Part shown: one piece after another, positions 62,739 through 64,000 of the stretch
Position numbering within the stretch: the first letter of the stretch is position 1
How the letters are laid out: each line of letters opens with the position of its first letter
Source: Hydrocarboniphaga sp.
Lineage (GTDB): Bacteria > Pseudomonadota > Gammaproteobacteria > Nevskiales > Nevskiaceae
NCBI RefSeq assembly: GCF_028291725.1
Contig: NZ_JAQGNT010000026.1
Span: 62,001-126,000 of the forward strand
Direction: 5' to 3'
Length of the DNA: 64,000 bases
Made by a program: the position numbers and the translations under genes
The notes under the pieces: generated by a model
The model's input: only the letters and a program-made list of their open reading frames with translations
Databases searched by the model: none
What the model was told of the DNA's origin: nothing

Positions 62739-64000
62739 ATGCCGCCCATGCCGTTCGACCCCGCCCGGATGCTTGTCGATGCGCCGCTGCCAGCCGGCGC
62801 GCGTCGTCTGTGGGTCGCCTATAGCGGTGGCCTCGATTCGCTCGTGCTGCTCGATTCGCTGAGCCGGCTGCATCGTCAGGGCCTAGTGGCGGAGCCGCGC
62901 GCGCTGCACGTGCATCACGGCCTGCAGTCGGTCGCCGATGACTGGGTGGCGCACTGCGCCGCGCAATGCGAACGCCTGGATGTCGAACTGCAGGTACTGC
63001 GGGTGCGGATCGATGCAGACGATCCCTCCGGCCCGGAGGCCGCCGCGCGCCGCGCCCGGTATGAGGCTTTGCGCGGGCCGATGTCGAGCGACGACGTGCT
63101 GGCGACCGCGCATCAGCTCGACGACCAGGCCGAAACCTTTCTGATGCGCGCGCTGCGCGGTTCCGGGCCGCGCGGGCTGGCGGCGATGCGCGGCCTGCAG
63201 CGTTTTGAGCCGGGCTGGCTGTGGCGGCCGCTGCTGAGCCGCTCCCGCGCCGAGCTGGAAGCCCATGCGCGCGCCTGGCAGCTGAGCTGGATTGAGGACC
63301 CTCACAATGCCGACCCGCGCTACGAGCGCTCGTGGCTGCGAGGGCAAATCAGCCCGCTGCTGCGCGACCGCTGGCCGGCCGCCGCGCAGAACCTGGCGCG
63401 CAGCGCCGATCTGAGCGCCGAGGCCGATGATCTGCTCGACGAACTCGCCGATATCGACGCCGCCGTGTGCGCGACCGGTGCCGGCCTGTCCTGCGGCGCG
63501 CTGCTCGCGCTGAGTCCGGCGCGGCGGCGCAACCTGCTGCGCCGGTGCATCCAGGCGCGAGGCCTGTCCACGCCGCCATACGCGGTGCTGCTGCGCCTGG
63601 ACGATGTGCTGATGGCCAAGGCCGACGCGACACCGCTGCTGGCCTGGCCCGGCGGTGAATTGCGCCGCTATCGCGACGTGTTATGGATGCTGCCGTCGTT
63701 GGGCGGGGAGCCCGGCGACTGGGCGGCCGACTGGGACGGCCGCGAGGTTTTGCAGCTGCCGGCGGCTTGCGGAGCGCTGGCAAGCGAGTGTGGCGAAGGC
63801 CTGGTTCGCGTCTGTTTTGCGCGCGGTGGCGAGAGCATCGTGATGCATCCGGGCGGACCTCATCGCGCCTTGAAGAACCTGTTTCAGGAGCATGGCGTGC
63901 CGCCGTGGAAGCGGCGGCGCACGCCCCTGGTGTACGAGCAGGATGAACTGCGCTGGGTCGGCGGCCTGCCGCTGGCGGGTGCTGCGGACAGCTTCCTCGC
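62739..64000 (+). CDS. tilS: tRNA(Ile)-lysidine synthase (partial, runs off the window)
   Basis: TilS converts the anticodon C34 of tRNA-Ile to lysidine so it reads AUA. The open frame continues to the window end without a stop; about 420 residues are present, so most of the protein is here. PP-loop SGGLDS is at 29-34 (WVAYSGGLDSLVLLDSL). Then come ALHVHHGLQSVADDW, TAHQLDDQAETFLMRALRGSG, WRPLL and IEDPHNADPRYERSWLR. A C-terminal recognition domain with PPWKRRRTPLVYE follows. Start ATG 62739 or 62748 (MPFDPARM) cannot be decided. accA before tilS is seen in related genomes. Confidence 0.95.
   Translation, partial: MPPMPFDPARMLVDAPLPAGARRLWVAYSGGLDSLVLLDSLSRLHRQGLVAEPRALHVHHGLQSVADDWVAHCAAQCERLDVELQVLRVRIDADDPSGPEAAARRARYEALRGPMSSDDVLATAHQLDDQAETFLMRALRGSGPRGLAAMRGLQRFEPGWLWRPLLSRSRAELEAHARAWQLSWIEDPHNADPRYERSWLRGQISPLLRDRWPAAAQNLARSADLSAEADDLLDELADIDAAVCATGAGLSCGALLALSPARRRNLLRRCIQARGLSTPPYAVLLRLDDVLMAKADATPLLAWPGGELRRYRDVLWMLPSLGGEPGDWAADWDGREVLQLPAACGALASECGEGLVRVCFARGGESIVMHPGGPHRALKNLFQEHGVPPWKRRRTPLVYEQDELRWVGGLPLAGAADSFL

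Overview
The window is a contiguous stretch of a GC-rich gammaproteobacterial chromosome. Gene content and order follow the Escherichia coli pattern for housekeeping blocks: rnr-rlmB, rpsF-rpsR-rplI, bcp-gcvR/dapA, and map/rpsB followed by tsf-pyrH-frr-uppS-cdsA-dxr-rseP-bamA-skp-lpxD-fabZ-lpxA-lpxB-rnhB-dnaE...accA. No priB lies between rpsF and rpsR, a class I fructose-bisphosphate aldolase is present, and there are GTAG-headed REP palindromes. Together these point towards Xanthomonadales or Nevskiales (Solimonas/Nevskia-like) rather than enterics. This placement is an inference from content, not from a database search.

Layout. 1-9300: end of purA, tRNA-Leu, then translation and replication genes (rnr, an OmpA-family lipoprotein, rlmB, a Sel1-like protein, rpsF-rpsR-rplI, dnaB, alr). 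9300-16900: an orphan polyprenyl-phosphate sugar transferase behind an AT-rich leader, a PP2C phosphatase, radA, a PIN-PhoH ATPase, a PrxQ peroxiredoxin, gcvR, dapA and a small lipoprotein. 17000-23750: tRNA-Ser and tRNA-Arg, then an exopolysaccharide secretion locus of the Gfc/Yjb (group 4 capsule) type. It has a GfcA-like Ser/Thr-repeat protein, a six-SLBB Wza-like exporter, YjbH/GfcD and, on the opposite strand, a YjbF/GfcB lipoprotein. 23900-34800: metabolic genes (class I aldolase, SDR, 5'-nucleotidase, hydrolase, phytase-like protein, dapE, dapD, glnD, map). 34900-53650: the conserved translation, isoprenoid, envelope and lipid A block. 53700-60000: an accessory cassette between dnaE and accA (LysR regulator, TonB-dependent receptor, metallophosphoesterase, MFS permease, histidine phosphatase). 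60000-64000: accA, a secreted PL7 alginate lyase, a thioredoxin and a partial tilS.

The main non-genic signals are: a 270-bp nested palindrome at 38244-38513 that folds as a three-way junction, is bounded by TA and starts on the frr stop codon; two near-identical 80-bp REP pairs (3576-3654 and 49300-49379); and repeated ATAAACG boxes before the sugar transferase gene. The best candidates for undescribed biology are the nested palindrome, the phosphoester-type receptor/permease/two-phosphatase cassette, and the rearranged Gfc/Yjb locus.
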